Below are positions 57,400-61,984 of a DNA stretch of 61,984 nt, one piece after another. Numbering within the stretch: position 1 is the stretch's first letter; every line of letters begins with the position of its first letter. Source of the stretch: Lingula anatina (lineage: Eukaryota > Brachiopoda > Lingulata > Lingulida > Lingulidae); contig NW_019773515.1 of the NCBI RefSeq assembly GCF_001039355.2, forward strand, positions 596,481 through 658,464, read 5' to 3'. The translations under genes were made by a program, and so were the position numbers. The notes beneath the pieces were generated by a model. That model saw only the letters and a program-made list of their open reading frames with translations, had not been told where the DNA came from and ran no database searches.

Positions 57400-58710
57400 T
57401 CATTAATTGTGCCACCAGCGTAGGCGCTGGCAGTACACATGGTTTTAGTCCCGACCCGCATGTTCCATTGGCTCTGCCGCCAAGTCACCATTACCGCTTC
57501 TCCTCCTAGACTACAAGAGCCTACGCACCCATCTCTTGGATTTAGGTCAGATATAATCTCAACTCGATCCATACAAATTTTGGGCTTTGTCAGTGCTGGG
57601 GTCTAGGTATGGCGCTTGTTGCAATGCACCCTTGTTCAAAATTTGCAAAATTTAAATGCTAAATATCTCCCAAACCGAAGGAATTGAGGGGAAAATTTGT
57701 ACAGATGGCTGACCAAAAGTCATATGTGAAGATTGCTAATATGCCCTTGGATTTGACTTTTGTCCATTATTTAGAGGTCAAAAGGGTCAAAGTTTTTAAA
57801 AAATGAGCATTTTTTTGCAAAAGAATTTTTATTTGTGCAGATTTTTTAGAAACTACACAAACCTAACCTATGTGCATTTTCATGGGAGTAGCTGCTATAA
57901 GATACCGAAACTGAAAACTCTCTCTAATTCAGAACCCGCATATGCTGGAGACCTCTTGTTTTTTGCATTTTGTAGAGCATGTCAAGCCCATCAGTGGAAG
58001 TGGTGACCATTTTTTTGTTTTCCATACGGTTTACGAGTTACGCTGTATCAATAAGTACATTGTGGTGGTGAAAATAAAATGTGCAATACGGTAATATGCG
58101 TAAAATTTCAAACGTCTGGAAAAGATAACATAAGGCTTTGGGAGGCAGACAACTTCTGGTCAAAAATGATATTATTTCATAAAATTCAAACATCTGGAAT
58201 TTCGGAGCACCTCCCATTTCATAAATTTCAACAAAAAAGACCTTTTATTTATTTATTTTTTTTTTCATTTATTTCAGTTAATTTCTTCTGTAATAAATAT
58301 ATGGCACATTACTGTAACTCTAAAATTGTGACTTTTTGGTCCCTTATTTCTCCAAAACTAGCAGAGATAGGCCCATAGTTACTGATGAGGTTGAATAGGA
58401 GGTCATATGCTAGAAATCTAACTGTGACCTTGAAATTGACCTTTGACTTACTTTTCACTTAGAACTGAACTTTGCAACTTTTAAATGCTTATGCTTTGCA
58501 ACATTTTTGTCCCTTTTATCTCCAAAACTGGCAGAGATAGGGACATAGTTACTATTGAAGTTGAGTAGGAAGTCATATGCTGGCATTCTAAATGTGGCCT
58601 TGAAATTGACCTTAGACCTACTTATCACTGTGAGCTGAACTATGCAAATATTTTAGACCCTTATATCTCTAAAAATGGCAGAGACATCCATAGGTACCAT
58701 TAAACTTGAA
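57400..58710 (-). mobile_element. Helitron-like satellite-bearing element, copy B
   Basis: It begins (plus strand) with a hairpin, GCCACCAGCGTAGGCGCTGGC, then GGTTTTAGTCCCGACCCG and the core shared with copies A and C. It ends in about 2.8 satellite units (58310-58710). Read on the minus strand it is satellite, core, hairpin, short AT tail. No coding frame. Confidence 0.7.
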
Positions 58711-59025
58711 TAAGATTAATCTTGCTGGTGGTGCAATGCCTGGCAGCTGTAATGCCGCTCTGATCGGTTGATACTATTAATGTTACAATTACAGTATGAT
58801 AAAGAAACAGATAAATAAAAATAGTTTCAAATAGATCAAACATCTAAGAGCCACCAATTTTTAATTCACTTTCAAAGAAATTTTGGGAGTTTGAATGATC
58901 TTGTTATAAAAATGGCTACTAATTGTTTCTCAAGAGAAAGGACATTTTGTATCGATAGTTGTATTGGTTTGCCAACACATTTCATTTAGGGTCTTGCTCA
59001 AAACTTATTTGTTTTTTTAACCAAG

Positions 59026-60560
59026 GTTTTAAATCAGATGACAGCTGCAGGTGTTGATTTGCATGTAAAGCAATCATTGAACTTGCTGAGGAAGGCATGG
59101 ACATTGGGGCATGAAGATATGTATGATGGGGTAAGTTATTATCATGTAAAGATGTAAAATTTTTATTTTTCAAAAGCTGTTTTTTTTTTTAGCAAATTTT
59201 GCATAAAATTTATCCTTGTTTTGGCAATATCTGAAAGATGTGCAGTTGGGTGACAAATATCCTGTCAGAATGAAAATGAGCACTACAATTAGTCAAAATT
59301 CATTCCCTATAACAAACATTTTGTGTGATTTTTTTAATGTTTTACACATTACCTGGGGAGTATTTTTATTACATTTTAGCTCATCCAGACAGTAAAAATT
59401 GACTATGAACACACAAGTGAGGACAACATGGCTCTTCTCATGAATTATATCCACCTGGCTTCCAATGAAGGCCAGCAGGACTTGGTACTGAAATTGTACA
59501 GGATTGTAAAGACCCGGATGACATTTGACGTGATTTTGGAGATACTTATACGAAGTCAAATTAAATCAGGCAAAGTAAGTGTTAGAACTATTTGACAGAC
59601 CTCATACAATCAGTCATAAGGACTGAAGTCATATTTGAACAAGTAATTTTCTGATATGTTTTTAAGTTTTTTTTTAATCTCATTTGTTTATGGTTCCTTC
59701 ATTCGCCCATTCATTGGTGTGCATGCCTATATATATTTTCATTTTTCTGGCATTGGGATATTTATTTGCAGGAACTAATAGTTTTATAGGATACACTCAA
59801 TGACTAGCTTGATCTGTGGAGGTTGAGGATTTTGCAATTACTGTTAAGAAGTTTTTATTGCAGACACTCAAAGAGATTCATGAGCAGATTTTGGGTATAG
59901 GAGAAAGTGAAGGATTGCCATCTGAGAAGAGACCCTCCATTTCTAGTATTATAACTACATTAAAACCCTTGCCAGATAGACCTGGTAAGATTTGGATATG
60001 CTTTGGCCATATATATGCATTTTCTTTTTTTTTAATTTCCTTATAAGTTCTTATCTGTTTGAGGGGGTCTTTCCAATATAAGCACTTCATAAATGATTTC
60101 AAAAAAGTATATTATTCCCTGAAACTTGATCTATTTATGTGGCTTATATGGGTCAGTTATGAGAATGAATGTTGAACAATAGGTTTTTGAGAACAACTTC
60201 CACATCTTGCCCTTTCAAGTGCTCATTCATTACATGTGTTCATTTGTTACATTCCGTGAATTGAGATTTATAACGCAGTGAAAGAGGGAACATGTCATTA
60301 CGCTTTGTTAGTGTGGAATCTTTCATTTTCATTCAGCTGGTTTGTCCGAAATACCCCACTTAGAAATTTGTCTAAAATTGACCCAACAATGCAAGTGCCT
60401 GAAAAGAAAAAAACTTGTATCTACTCTGTATTTGTTGTGCAATTTTTTTCAGAAATTTTGCTTGATTGCATGCGGGAATTACATCAGCAAGGACAGAAGG
60501 TGCAAATGGAGCTCTTTGAAAGCACACTAGGCAGGTTTTTAATGGCAAAAAATATAGAAG
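59026..60560 (+). CDS. PPR-like gene, internal exons, possibly LRPPRC-related
   Basis: Four exons join in phase: 59026-59130, 59380-59574, 59864-59984, 60453-60560. The ~176 residues are helix-rich, with PPR-like pairs: VLNQMTAAGVDLHVKQSLNL, then HEDMYDGLIQTVKID, NMALLMNYIHLASNEGQQDL and ILLDCMRELHQQGQKVQMEL. Long animal PPR proteins of this kind (LRPPRC) act in mitochondrial and nuclear mRNA binding. The match is by motif style, and I cannot confirm the ortholog. Both ends are missing: the 5' part probably in the sequence lost at 57158, the 3' part beyond the window or beyond copy C. It is clearly not a continuation of ANKAR, because armadillo repeats stop and the repeat type changes. Confidence 0.55.
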
Positions 60561-60660
60561 GTAATACTAAATGGTTTGTTTTATTTCATTTTCTTTGTAC
60601 AGCTTTCTTAATAATTAAGTTCAGTGTGGTTCTGAGGTGGATATGTTTTTAATTTGAATC

Positions 60661-61984
60661 AATTAATTAGTACCACCAGCGTGTACGCTGGCGGTACTCA
60701 TGGTTTTAGTCCCGACCCGTCTCGTACGGCTCCTGTGGCTCCGCCGGCTCCTGCAGCTCCGCCGGCTCCGCGTACTGGCGCCGGATACAAGTCACCGTTA
60801 CCGCTTCTCCTCCTAGACCGCAAGGACCCCTGTCCCCATCTCTTGGATTTAGGTCACACATAACCTCAACTTGAACCCCCAAGTTTTTTTGTCTCAGTCG
60901 GTGCATTGACCTGGGCGTGACGCTCGTTGAAATGCACCCTTGTCAAAATTTTTGAAAATTCAATGCCAATTATCTACCCTTTTCTACAGACTTCTTCTTA
61001 AATTTCTACAGACAGCTTTCCAAAAGTCATATGTGTAGATTTCAAATATGCCCTTAGATTTGACCTTTGACCTTTATTTTAAGGTCAAACGGGCCAAAAT
61101 TTTCAAAAACACGAAATTTTTTACGAAAAAAAAAACTATTTGCGCTGTTATTCAGACACTACACAGACTTAACCAATAATATTATTGGAAAGTGTTACCC
61201 TTTGGGTCATCTTTCATCTCCGTGAGTTTGGGGTCAATCAGTGCATTTTCACAGGAGTAGCGGCCATAAGATACCGAAACTGAAAACTGTCTCTAATTCG
61301 GGAACCGTTAATGCTAGAGACCCGTTCTTTTTTGCATTTTGTAGAGCATGTACAGCCCAACATTGGGAGTGGTCTCCGTTTTTTTGTATTTCATACGGTT
61401 TTCGTGTTATGCTGTATTAAAAAGTACATTGTGGTGGCACATTATTGTAACTCAGAATTGTAACATTTATCCCTTATATCTCCAAAACTGGCAGAGATAG
61501 GTCAATATTTACTATTAAAGTTGAATAGGAAGTCATATACTGGCAATCTGAGTGTGACCTTGAAATTGACCTTTGACCTACTTTTTATCATGAACTGAAC
61601 TCTGCTAATTTATTTCCCTTTTAGCTCCATCCCTGGCAGAGATAGGTCCATATTTACAATTGAAGTTGAATAGGAAGTTATATATTGGTAATATTACTCT
61701 GATCTTGAAATTGGCTTTTGACCTACTTTACACCTTAAACTGAACTTTGCAACTTTTTTAATGCTTATACTTTCAAAACTGGCAAAGATACGCCCATAGT
61801 TACTATTGAATTTGAATAGAAAGTCATTAGAGGCAATTTACTGTTACCTTAAAATATACCTTTGACCTACTTTTCACCATGAACTGAACTTTGCAAATTT
61901 TTGTTCCCTTTTATCTCCAAAACTGGCAGAGATAGGTCCAAAGTTACTATTGCACTTGAATAGGAAGTCATATACTGGCAATCT
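60661..61984 (-). mobile_element. Helitron-like satellite-bearing element, copy C, runs off end
   Basis: The hairpin GTACCACCAGCGT-GT-ACGCTGGCGGTAC (60670-60697) has 13-base arms with one mismatch. On the minus strand it is followed by CTAATTAATT, so the end reads hairpin then CTAA, as in Helitron 3' ends (CTRR). The core 60700-61440 and satellite units from 61440 match copies A and B. The frame at 60706-60906 is a by-product. Confidence 0.75.

Noticed and set aside
59026-60560. These exons as the missing end of ANKAR
   Set aside because: The residues form PPR-like helix pairs rather than armadillo repeats, and a join with an N separates them.
1-61984. tRNA, rRNA or riboswitch genes
   Set aside because: No cloverleaf with box A/B or conserved rRNA segment was noticed. 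A tRNAscan or Rfam run would settle it.

Overview
The window is animal nuclear DNA. It is AT-rich, with spliced genes (GT-AG introns of 0.1 to 3 kb), dense simple repeats and many transposable elements. Frequent ACATGTA-type motifs, several families of small inverted-repeat elements, satellite-bearing elements and traces of merged haplotypes suggest a highly heterozygous marine invertebrate, probably a lophotrochozoan such as a mollusc. That assignment is an impression. No bacterial-style operons, CRISPR arrays or RNA genes were seen. One 584-base N gap and four single-N joins (9037, 18872, 35939, 57158) show where the assembly is weak.

Layout. 1-2.6 kb: a ~142-bp satellite and the core of a Helitron-like repeat. 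2.65-3.3 kb (-): a Thr-rich exon built of 7-residue repeats. 5.9-6.4 kb (-): a small secreted PAN/apple-type protein. 7.3-7.5 kb (-): a class C GPCR fragment. 8-14.6 kb: repeats, a perfect 36-bp inverted repeat and the N gap. 14.6-20.3 kb (+): a complete five-coding-exon gene for a 181-residue secreted two-EF-hand protein, with a LINE fragment in its last intron. 20.9-25.1 kb (-): a complete eight-exon gene for a 272-residue sugar-phosphate nucleotidyltransferase.

25.34-31.19 kb is a complete DNA transposon with inverted ends and AT flanks. It carries two convergent genes: an intact THAP-DDE transposase (-), and a SAP / SWIM / YqaJ nuclease / PHD protein (+) with one frameshift. This matches the ISL2EU group of the PIF/Harbinger assemblage as I remember it. 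31.39-37.73 kb is an LTR retrotransposon (-) with 246-bp LTRs and a CCAC target duplication. It has a gag gene with an N-terminal helix-hairpin-helix motif, a protease remnant and no visible reverse transcriptase. About 1.09 kb inside it is present twice, probably two merged alleles.

37.9-57.16 kb (+) holds the ankyrin-and-armadillo gene ANKAR: 16 coding exons and about 1184 codons, all phases consistent, cut off at the N at 57158. After a second Helitron-like copy, 59.0-60.6 kb (+) holds four exons of a different, PPR-like gene (possibly LRPPRC-related). A third Helitron-like copy runs off the end.

The best candidates for something unusual are the YqaJ accessory protein of the transposon, the helix-hairpin-helix gag, the secreted EF-hand gene, and the satellite-bearing Helitron-like family.
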